Shown one piece after another: positions 50,101 through 62,100 of a DNA stretch of 64,000 bases (the stretch's first letter is position 1; the number at the start of each line of letters is the position of its first letter). The position numbers and the translations under genes are program-made. The notes beneath the pieces were generated by a model, which searched no databases, was not told where the DNA came from, and saw only the letters and a list, made by a program, of their open reading frames with translations. The DNA comes from Apus apus (taxonomy: Eukaryota; Chordata; Aves; Apodiformes; Apodidae): NCBI RefSeq assembly GCF_020740795.1, contig NC_067290.1:13312001-13376000 (forward strand). The letters run 5' to 3'.

Positions 50101-53100
50101 CCAACTGTTTTCCAGACTCTTGTAACTGCCCCACTTGTCTCCCACTTTCTTCCTTGTTGCCCTCACACAAAATTAATACAAGCAGTGCTGCTTCTCCTGC
50201 ATGGCATTTTTGGAAGTGATTTATGATCAGTGCAGCCTGCCTGCTAAAGGAGCTCCTGTTTCCCTTATCCTCCCACACAGGGGAGATAGGTGAGATCCTG
50301 GTGGTTGTGCTCACACAGCACCAATGCTGGGGTCACATATGTGGTAGGCTCTCATAACACTGCCTCCTTCCACACTGGCTGCAGGAGACTTAAAGGCGTG
50401 GGAAGCTAGAACATGTGCCTAAAAAGCTGATCTAGATCATGCATTCAAGGCTGCTCTCACAGGACAGTACTTTGTCTCCTTGAATCCAGGACATGCAGTT
50501 TGCCCTCTGCAAGGTCTGACTGGTATGGCCTTATTTTTCAAAGCAGCTACATTTGCTGTGGGTTCCTGGTGGGAAATTGGGATCCAAGCCCCAGGGCAGT
50601 TGGCCAGTGTATGCCTGGAGGCCTGTGCACTGCCTTGGGGCGGAGGGACAGGTTGGCCTGGACTTTCCTTGCAGAGTGTGACTGTGTGCACGGGGAATGC
50701 AACAGCGGCGTCACGGGGGATGGAAGCTGCACGTGCTACGGAGGCTACACTGGCCCCAGGTGTGACCAAGGTAAATACACTGGGAGCTGTGGAGGGGCTA
50801 TTAGAGCTAAAGCATGATATGGGCTTGGATGTGTCTGTCCCAAAGGAGCTAGGGGGCAATGAGTACCTTGGGAATATGTAGAGGGAAGATGATCTTGAGC
50901 TCTGGAGATCTAGACAGAGTGGAAAAGCTGGGGTCTGCTCTGTACTCTGTGGCAGAGCCTGAGATGTGCCATCTCTTTGTACCTCTGTTCTCTCTGGAAA
51001 CCAGAAAGATCCTTTCTTCTCCCTAAGCCTTAGGGACCTGACTACCTAGATTTCCAGTGATTTAGAGCTGTCTGCACTTCTTATATCCCCTGACTTTTAT
51101 CCCCAGCTTGGGGCCTCTGGAAACCACATTTACCTTCATTTTCAGATGTGTCTTATAAGGTAAGTTGTATCTTCTATCAGTGCCTTGCATGCTCTCTTTG
51201 CTGTGTGATTCCAGAGCTTCCCCTTTGCAAAGGCATGACATGCAAGGCCAACAGTGAATGTGTGGTGAGAGATGGGAGAGCAATGTGTGACTGCAAGCTG
51301 GGCTACAGAAAAAGTGGAAGCACTTGCCAAGGTGAGAAACTTCTCTGTGACACTAAATGGTTGCCTACTTGGAAAAATGTTATTGCACTGGTATCTCTCA
51401 CTGTAGAGGTTTAAGCACCTGTTTTTTAGGAATCCCTTTAAGATTAAGGGCGAAGGTTTTGGCTCTCCTCTCACTTGGTCCTGAAAGCAATAAATAATTA
51501 AAGTTGCAGGTTCCATCCAGCAGTTTCAAGTATGTACTGAATAACTGTGACAGTGGGATATTGGTGAGTCTGTACCAGTTTAAATAATAAGGCATGTAGC
51601 TGGAGGGTTTCTTCACTGATTTCAAATTTGCCTGTTATTTAGTTTTGTTAAAAGAAAGTCAGTAAAATACATCCAGTTAACTACCTGTGGATAGCTCTGT
51701 TTTCACTGGCTTTTTGCAGGTTTTGCTGAACAAAATGCAGTTTCATATATCCTGAGATATGATGGAAATTGAGAAGTAAATCCAAGTATCTTCTGTCACT
51801 CATACTTGTGTTACTAAAATAATGTGAAGAATGTGTCTTCCAAATTCCTCAGATTAAAAATCCCAGAATGCCTGCTGTCTGAAATTATTTTCCTGGAATA
51901 TTTTAGAAGTTTAATATTGTATATTTCTTATAGTCCATTCTTTCCAGGCCTTTGGAATTCAGCTGTGCTGCTGTAAGTGCTGTTTTGAAAATAGCACTTG
52001 GGTTACTCACCTCTCATCTCTTTATCTACAGCGCAGGATCCTTGTGCTGCTTCTGTGTGCTCCCCTTTTGCTGTATGTAAGGTTACTGGACCACGAAAGT
52101 ATCAATGTACCTGCAAAGAAGGATTTCAAGGAGATGGGAAGATTTGCCAGCCCATAAATCCTTGTGTTGACAACAATGGAGGCTGCCCAGAAAACTCTAC
52201 AATTTGTGTTTACAGACGTCCAGGAGAGGTAAGGGTAATAACAGCTCTCCAGGAACTTGTGAGGGTCTGAAAAATGGCCAGGTGAGAAGATCTTCAAATG
52301 AACTCAACAGATTGTCAAATCTGCTCTCATAATGTCATCAGGGTTGGAAGGGACCTCTGAAGATCAATCATCTAGTCCAATCTTCTTGCTCTCCTCACCT
52401 TAGATTTTGCAAAGGGAAAGCAGCTTTTTTTATATGGTAACTTATTGGGTAAGAGATGATATCACTATGCAGCTCCTGTTATCACTATGTTGCCTTCTCT
52501 TAGGTGTCTTGTGTCTGCAAGCCTGGGATGAATAGAAAAACTCCTTCATCTGAGTGTTCTGTATTTCCCAACAATTGCCGGTGGTATTTTTGTGACGTGT
52601 CTTCCACCTGTGAAATTAATGCCCAGGGGAATCCGAGGTATGCCAGTTTAAAGCTTGCTTCTAATAAGGAAGTGTGTTCTGCAGCTAGAATGGAAACTGA
52701 GTTTGGTTGAGCTGAGTTTTGAAGAAGCTGAGAACTAACTGAAGAGAATGGGCTAGTCACCTTTTGAGGAGAGCCTGTTGGCAACAAGCCCATTGAAAGT
52801 AGAGTTTTACATCAGTCATTGTAAATTTTGGCATGTGGGTCACAAGATGCTTTAAATCTGGGGCAGCAGAGTCTTCCCCAGGTTGTTAGTAGTATTAGGG
52901 TATTATCAGTTAATAAAAAAGAGAGATGTGTGACTTGTTTGCTCACATTCAATTTTGAGGGCTAAGTCTTTGCCTTTCCTCCCATCCAGGCCTGTAATCA
53001 AGAAATTAATTGCAGTTTCAGACTGACAGGGAGGAGGGAAGTGGAGGAAAGAAACACTGGACCTTGTTTAGTCCTCTGGAGCAAAACATCTAGAAGTTGA

Positions 53101-56100
53101 TACACCTTAGATGGGAAATATTGTCAGATCTTGGATAATTTTTGCTTAATGGCCTCCCAAACACCAGAGAAAGCTTCACCGTGTGTGGCCAAGAAAACAT
53201 GGAGCATTTCTGAGAGACTGAAGAGGGCAAGAGCAGTCCCAACTTCTTGACCCTTCCTTCTCCAGTGCTGCTAAAATTGTTACCCACCTGCTCATTGTGT
53301 GCTCCAGGCCACAACTGGAAGGCAGAGACTTCCCTTTCTGAAGATTTTCTAGCAGAGTGCAGGACGCCGTGTCCAGCACAGTCCCTGCCTCTGTTCCCCA
53401 GCAGCTGGCACTCAGCCCTCTGAGGCTGGAGCTACGTCAGATGCTTCCCATGTCACATGTCTCTGCATCCCCAAGACAGAAAGAGCAGAGCTGATACTTG
53501 GACCAAACCCAAACGGGAAAAAACACGGTTATCGGCCAGTGATCTTAAGTAGTCTCTGAGTAATGCCTATAAATCCGTGTGAATCAGGACAGAGATTTTC
53601 ACATGTAGATAAGCTTTTCTGGAAAAGTCATTAGCTGTTGGGGGCCCTTATTAGGTCTAAGATGAACCATAGCTAACTGACATGCTTGACCTGGCTCTTC
53701 TCCCTGAGGCTGAGTGGTCACATAGGAGCTGTTTGCTGGATTTTCACTTAGCCTGTGGTTTTTATGCATTACCTCAAATTTTCAGATGCTGTAATGACTG
53801 GTACTGACTGAATATCTAGTTAGGAAGGTGTTTATAAATATATTGTGGCTATCTGTACCCTGAACTCTAGAGCAGACAGTCCTTATGTTGATTGTATCTG
53901 AGAAAGCTTCTTCATTCTCTTTGGGTAGGTCCACATTTGCTTGCACTCCAGAAATGTGCATTTTTGTTCCTGTCTCTTAGTTTAGGCAGGAGTTCCTAAG
54001 CACTTACCTACATCTTGAAGCTGGGATTTGTCTTTCAAATGTAAATACTGATGTGTTCTACTCACATTTGCTGAATGTGTTGCAAAATGTTTTTAATGGT
54101 TTGTTATGTTACATTCTTGTCTCTTAGCTGTGTGTGTAAAGAAGGGGAGATTGGAGATGGAAGATTTTGCTATAAAGATCTCTTAAGTGAGATGAGTAAC
54201 AGCAATTCACGAGGAAATTTTGCTAGAAAATTAAATGTCGCCAGGAAAATGTTTGGTAAATGTCTTTTGAATTTTCTTGGGGAATGGAGCAAATGTGGGG
54301 AAGACAGAGAATATTTGGCCCAAGAATAAGGCAGTAAGCGTGTGGGAACAAAATTACAAATATTCTGTGAATTCCGGCAGTGATTCAAAGTGGACCAAAG
54401 CCACCAGTAATCCTTCAGAAATCTTGTAGGCAAATGCTTAAAACACCAAGCTGGGCTATGATACCAATACCAAACTCCCTCTGTTTTTTTGTAAACAAAT
54501 ACTAGTTAGTTGCATGAGGCCAAAAATGTGTAGATTGAATTGTGTTGTTAACAAGAGGAATAATTATTTCTGGAGTTAAACCATATGCCAAGTAACTACT
54601 TCACACTGTTACTCTTTTTACAGCTTCTGGTTGCTCGATGTTGCTGACTAAATATGGGCCTTTCACAGTCTTTGTACCATCCCTTCTTCCCATTCATGAC
54701 AGACTGGAATTTAACGTAAGTTTTCCTGGCTTTAGCAAATTTTTGCTGTCTTAGGATTCTTTCCTGTCTGACTTCTGCAGCCTGTAAATATGATTGACAC
54801 ATGAGAAATTTGGAAGGCAGTATTTATAGAGGCAATCTCTTGGGAAGATTCTTCATTGTCTGGTTAAGTTGCAGTCTCATAGAGGATGTTACATCCCTCA
54901 CATTATTTTTAAAACCTCTCTCTTTTCAACACTGACAGAGTTTGTTTATTTTTAATGTCAGGAAATCTAATCTCTCCTGGCCATTCTACATTTAAAGCTC
55001 AAAACTCCTGTGTGTGACTAGTCTTTAAACTTTAGGTGGCTTTTCACTGCTTGAGGGTGGGTTTTTCAAAAGGGGCTGAGATTTGCACCAAAGTATTGGA
55101 TTTTGGGCCTGCAGCCCTAGTTGTGGGTATAGTGTCAACTTCTCGAGAAGAGCTCGTTTTATTAATGGGGACAGCAAGGATGACAGGGTTGGGGACAACT
55201 GCTCTGGGAGCCAGGACAAGAGTTTGAGAATTCTAGGCTTCAGCAAATTGTTTCTGGTGGCAGCTAGCTTGCAGTTGCCAGTTGGATTTAAGAAGGTAAA
55301 TGCATTAAAAATAACCCAGACAGACTAACCCCATTTGGACATTACCTTTTCACCCAGTTTAGAAATATCTTTCCTTTCCTTGATAGCAAAGCTCTCTGTG
55401 CAGCAGCAGTAACTCATATAGAGTCTAGGGAGCAAACTCAAAAATGCCCAGGATGTTAGTTGTCTCCTGCTACCTTGTTGAGCAGAGGTTTCCACTGACA
55501 CAAGTCAGGCTCTGTGTCTTGGTCATTACGGCACCTTCTGGATTCATAGAAGATACATCAGGAAAGGCCTCTGAGTTATCTAGTCTACCTGTTCCCACGA
55601 GGATTGGTTCCACCTGATCGGTATTGACAGAGGATTGTCTTAAGAAAAACAACAGTAATGAGAAGCCCAGAAAAGAAAAGAAACTAAATGTAAATTCAGC
55701 AACTTAGACCTCCTGCATGGTCCAACATAAACAAAGGTTGTGTTTTTGTCTAGGGGATTTCTCTAAAGTCACTTCCAGGTGAATTAGTCTCCCTGTGTTT
55801 GAGTGTGTGAACAACAGAAGCAAAAGATCTGCTGTAGTCTACTCAGGTGAACCAGAATGGAGAAGGAAGCTCAGTCTTGCATGCTTAGAATTCCTCTGTG
55901 TATGTTATCTAGGAGAAAGGTAATACTATGGCTTCTTCAGTGAATGAGGTTTTTGAAAGAACATGTAATTTAACTTCTTTATGTGGTTTTCATTCCCCAA
56001 AGGATACCACTGCTGAGCGTTTGTGCAGAATGCACATTGTTGCTGGTCTGCATTTGGTAGAAGACATGGTAAAAGCCAAGACTATGTGGACCTTGTCAGG

Positions 56101-59100
56101 ACATCAGCTGACATTCAGCAGCCAGGTAAAGGATCTCCTGAACTGAAGTCTTGGACTGCTGTTTTCATGGAGGGTAGTCTGGAGCTTGAGCTTCCTTGGT
56201 GTGCTTACTTAACCAGAAAACCTTTTTCTCTGATCATCTTGCCTGTGATCAGAACAAGCTCCTTCGTGGAGTCTGAAGCAAGGTGATAGAAGGCTAGACA
56301 CCCTCAAGCAACCACTTCTATCTTACAGACAACCAATTAGCCAGAATCTGACTTGTGATGGTCTTTCCTTGGTCTGTATGTTTATTCTGGAGAAGAGACT
56401 TGCACTAATAGCAGCTACAATATCCATGTGACTGACATGGAAGAGGCAGCAAAGTCTCTCTTCAGACTGAATGCTTCTTCTTGGAGATGGTGTGCTCGGG
56501 CACAGCCACATGCTGAATATTTTCTCTTCCAGTTTCCTTTTCCTCCTCTTTCTCTTCTCCCCCTCTTCTTAGTTGACCTAGCAAAGAGTTTTTCATCATT
56601 ACATTCTGATGCAGAAGGCTTTTTTCCCTTTTTCAGTTGACTCATATTTTCCAGTACCCACTGTTCTCTCTTCCTCCTGCACTTTCCTGCACACGCTCAT
56701 AGTGGGCCAAGGGAGAGACGTATGTTTCCTCTCTGAGGATCCAGCCTTGGCCTTGAGGTGCAGGTTGTAATACATGCACCCTGCATGCATTAAAAGGACA
56801 AAGCACTATTCGAAGCCCAGGAATTCGATCTGAGCTTGTCCATGTTCCTTTTAAGTTTCCTGTTTGTTTACCCCAGAGTCTTTTGATCTGGCAAGTCTGC
56901 CCTCCCCATCCTTTGTTTCAGCCAGAAACGTCAGTGATGTGAACTGAAGTTCAGGGCAGGGAGGAGCAGTTCAAGAAATGCACATGGTGAAATGAAAGCA
57001 TGAGGAAGTTGTGCTTGTCTGAACTTGTGTTATGGCTGTAGCCCCAACACCTTGATGCTTAATTTGTTGGTTACCCTTGGAACACCTCCATACTCCCAAC
57101 TTCAGTTCATGTTTTCACAAAATATGGGAGGACCGGATATGTGCCTTACAATTCAGTGAGCCTGACTGCTTTGGCTTTGTTATGAAAATCCTTTGTTGGC
57201 ATTATGAGCCAATAAAAGTTAAAATCAAAGCTGTAGGTCCAGGATTGCCTCCAAAGTCTGTGGTGCTCAGGAAGCACTGTGCCTCCTTCTTGCCCAGCAT
57301 CAGCTACTTGATGGTCAGTGCATGCTTTTGTGATCCAGAACTGGAATCAAACATCATTCACTCAAACAAACTTTAATTCTAGAGCTGACTGTCCTAGATT
57401 AGGTCTTCTTCCTGTAATAAGACTTAAAAGTACCCCTCAGGATCAAAATATTACCCAACTCAAGCAGTGGTGAGGTGATTGTTTTACACTCAGGCCACGC
57501 CTTAAATTGACTTTTTCCAGGGTAACTCTATAACTGACCAGTAGGCAGAGAGCACTGGAGGGAACAGTGATTTATAGACCTATCAGCGTAACACAGATGT
57601 ATCACAAGAAAATAACCTTGTGTTTCTATCCAGACGTACATCACATCGTTTCGGTATCAAGACCTGCCGGGGGAACTGTACAATGTTTTGCAATCAAACC
57701 TGCCAGCAGCCAATGGCATCATGCATATTGTTAACACCCTGAGGAGAGAACCCAGCACTGACAACCTCAGAAACCCACAGGTAGGCAGAGATTCATATGG
57801 CTTCTGTTTTATGGCACAGTAGAATAAACACTTTAAAAAAATTACCTATTTTCATCAATAAGCTTCCAAGTCAGCGAGGCTTTTTTTAAGGGAAAAAGAC
57901 TATTGATTTTGTTTTCAGCTCCTGATAAGGCCTGTTGGCACTATTATGCCAGCATACCATTCAAAGTAGCCAATAGCACTGCTCAAGCCAGACAGACCTC
58001 ACAGTGATGGTTGAGTAGAGTTCTGCTTGTATGAGTTAAGATCAGTCCCTTAATAGCAGATGAGCTCGTTCTCAGGTGTGTCTTGCAGAATACACATTTT
58101 ACAGGATAAATATTGAAAAAGCCTTTTTCACATAAAAATCAAGTTAAGATTGTACTGCATTTTGAAATTATAATTTAAAAGTTGTCTTTGCAAAAAAAAT
58201 ATTTAAAATGAGGGCAGATAATCACTAGACTTTTGCATTTTGAAGTCATGTCTTGAATTTAAGACACAGGGGAGAGGTTTAAGGTTCAAGTTCTGCTAAG
58301 CACCTTTCCCTGTTAGCTGGGAGTTTTTTTTGCTATAGCTACTACAGGAAAGCTGGGGAGGGGCTTTTCACCAAAGAGGGCAGTGATAGGACAAAGGGTA
58401 ATGGTTTTAAAGTGAAAGAGGGGAGATTTAGGTTAGACATCAGGAAGAAATTCTTCAACGTGTGGATAGTAAGGTGCTGGAATAGGTTGCCCAGGGAGGT
58501 TGTGGAAGCCCCCTCCCTGGAGGTGTTCAAGGCCAGGTTGGATGAGGCTTGTGCATCCTGGTCTAGTGTGGCGTGTCCCTGCTCATAGCAGGGAGGTTGG
58601 AACCTGATGATCTTTAAGATCCCTTCCAACCTTAACCATGATTCTACTACACTACTATGCCTGAGCATTTTTTTGTTTCTATATGCAGAAGTGAGGTCCT
58701 GCTACCTCCCTGCAAAAAAATTACACGTAGAATGACACAAGCTCTTGGATTTGGTAGGATTTTGGTAGTTGCACTTACTTTACAGAATTGTAATTAATGC
58801 ATAAAAGCAGTCAGACTGTGTAATATTGTGTTTACATTTTATGTTTTTAAAAAGCAGCTGGAGTGTTGTGTTGTGTGCTAGTAGTCTTCAGCTGAAGTGT
58901 CCTGAGGATGGTGTATCAATTGTGCAGGTTCTGGGTGTTCACGTGGATTTGGTTGTGCCCATCACTAATGTTCAATTCTGCTGTCACTTAAGATGCTTTC
59001 AGTGTTGTGACGTGCATGAGGATGTTTTCCAAAAAGGAGCATCTGAGGTCCAAAAGGGAGGCTGTGCTAGGATGGCAGGGCAGTAAGAGAGCTCTCTGCA

Positions 59101-62100
59101 GAGCTTGTCTTTGTCTGGTCTCCTTCAGAAATTTCCTTTCCTTTGAGTATCAGCTTTGCAATGACGTGTAGTTATCACGTCAGCCATTTTGGGAATCAAA
59201 TCCCTTTCTACCTGTGTCCCTTGGGAGTAATGTTCTGTGATCTGTGTGGTCTGTGGGAAGCACTTTCTCTGAAAAAACAAAGCAGTTTCCTGCAAACAAA
59301 GGTCATACAAGTCCCTTCACAAGTTTTGCCCCCTATTTGAAGGGAGGTTCCTCCTGTTACCTTTGTCTTCATAGGCAATGTGACAAAAAGGAAGACATCT
59401 ATTTTCTCTGTGTTTGCAGGAATACACATACATAAGGAATTTTCTTAGCACTGGGGCTCATTTTCCAGGGGCAGAGTGAACTCTTGTCCTCAAAGCACAG
59501 GGAAACAAGACATGGCAGAGCAACTCCACTGCCTACTAGCCCAGAACTCATCTGTATCTTGCTGGAAGCAGTGTGTCTCCAGTGTTAATTACAGTGATCA
59601 ATTGCCTCTTTATTTAATTTAATCTGCAGATGTGAGCAAAAAACCAGAAGAGTATTTAAGGGCATATAACTTGGAAAATCTGGTTTGTTGTGCATGGGAA
59701 AGAGTTTGTGCCTAAGTCACTTAAGGGTCAGTCCTTGCTAGGCCAAGTGGCCAAAACAGAGGGTTTGAAGACTTTGAGAATGGTAGTCTCCTGTAGATCT
59801 TTACATGCAAACCACAAACATAAACTGGCCAAGGACATTCCAGTATGTGCTCAGACCACGCTTCAGCCCCAGCCATTTTTTTCCTCTGTATCTTTTTGCA
59901 GAAAACCATTGGTGAGATCCTTACTTCAATGGAGATCTTCAGTAGATTTGAAACAATACTGGAGGTAAGCGTGTGTCTGCTGCAGGAAGGTGTGGCATTG
60001 CTGCTGTTTTTGTGGGATTTTTGGATACCATTTTAATACATCTCAGTGGTTTGGCTTTCTTTCTGAATGCTTTTTTCTGTATAATTTCTTTGTGTATTTT
60101 ACATAAGCAATTGTAATAGAAAGGACTGAAGTTTTCACGTCTCTGATTTGACACAAGCAGCAAGCACACAAACCTCTTTCCCATCTGCTTCCCCACCTCC
60201 CCTTCACCTCTACCCTGGAGAGTTTGTTCTCCAAAGCATGTTTAGTTCTTGACCCCTGTCAGGACAATGAAGGTTTCATCACTAACTATGGCAAGCTAGA
60301 TTGTAGCTACCTGGTTTTGGGATGTAGAACTTTAAATAAAATCAGTCCTTGGGATGTAAACTCTTGAGGCTGCTGCCCAGGATTCATTTAGTTAATATTT
60401 TAAGTAGGATTAGACTGATTTTCCTTTTACCTCCATCAGAGTCATCTGTATCTGTTCTGACATTGCTCACAGCAATCTTCTCCTGCCTGTTTTCAGCTCT
60501 GTGCCTGTTAGTTGTTTACAAAATTCACCAAGTGCAAGTATGATTACAGACTTGATTATTTTTTAGTTCAGGCAAAAAGGCCCAGTTTTAGCTCTGTATG
60601 TGTACTGGTATGTTTAAAGCACACAGGGAGCAGTAGCCCAGTGCTCCCTTGTTCACATTAGCTGTGTTCACACCAGTGGCTTCATCCTCCAAACTTTGCT
60701 TTTGTGGCATTTTGCCTCTGTTATACTACATACCTACCCTTGGTGTCTGGTTGCCTCTTACATACATTTGCTTTTCAATAGCTCTGCCTCCAGTGGGTTG
60801 CTGAGAGTTTCTTCTCCCTGTCTGATAGACTGCCCTCTGTCTAACTTGTTCTAGAGTTTAAATCTTTTGATTTCAGCAATGAAATCTTTTACTGTTTTTG
60901 CAGAACTGTGGCTTGCCTGCAATACTGGATGGACCAGGCCCCTTTACTGTGTTTGTACCCAGCAATGAAGGTGTGGATAATTTGAGAGATGGAAGGCTCA
61001 TTTATCTTTTCACAGAGGTGAGAGCTCATAGTGCATGAAGACATCCTGAGCTGGCTGTGCTGGAATGGCTTGTGCAATGTGTCTGATCAAAGTTTTTCTT
61101 CCTGGAGATGACTAAACCATGTCTCTTTTTCTGTAAGGCTGTGGGAGAGAAGTGAGTGCTGATGGAACCTGCAGGGAGAAATGTGGTTAGCCCCATTGTT
61201 TAAAATCTCATGTCTGGTGTTCTTTCCTCACCCTGGCTTTGGGTAGGGGGAAATGAAGGAACTTATTTGCCAAGTGAACTCTGCTCTTGTACATTGGCAT
61301 TGTCAGTTGTTGGTTAAAAGAAAATGTGGTTGCCTCTTGTTACTCCTGAGCATTGAAGGGTTATTTAATTGTTGTGTTCTCTTCCTTCCTTAGGGCATAA
61401 ATAAGCTTCAGGAACTTGTGAAACATCATATCTACACTTCAGCAGCGGTAAGAGAGGCAGCTCCAGTTCCAGATAACTGGGTTGCATTGGGCCAGCATGT
61501 TGTCAGCTGGGTTGTTTGGCATAGAGGTTGGAGTGTAGATTAATCCAGCTGCTACTTCTTGGAGTTCCCCTGGAGGAGCAGGGTTGTGATTTGGGATCTG
61601 ATGAGGCAAAATATTTACTGTGAAAGTGATGGCCAAAAGGAGCAGCTTGTGCTCTTCCATTATGATGGCCTTTACAATAAAGACATTGTCCAGCAGAGTT
61701 TGCTGCAGGCAAATGCTCTCTTCTTTATCATGTTAGTATGTTAAATTATTAATTAGGAATGTACCTGAATTATGAACTCTCCAGGCTACAGTTTACCTAA
61801 AAGACTAATAACAGCAACACAAAAGTTTCTGCTTTTAGGAATAAGTTTATTTATTAAGTGAAAATATGTTCTCTATTATGCTTCTGGCTGAGCTTTCATT
61901 GCTTATTGAATATGTTCTGGAAAATCACCTTATTAATCTGACCCTACTTGCAGCTGTATTAGTTGGGGACCCTGTTAGTGAGATTTGATTTCAGCTGTGC
62001 TAGACCATTACTTGCACAAGGAATGAAAACCAAAGCAGCTGCTCCCAGCACTGCTGTGTGTGTGGTATTGCAAACAATCCACACCAAGCCTTGGGTATCA

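Noticed and set aside
58342-58668. 108-codon minus-strand open frame
   Set aside because: It is the complement of a sense CR1 insertion and has no independent support.
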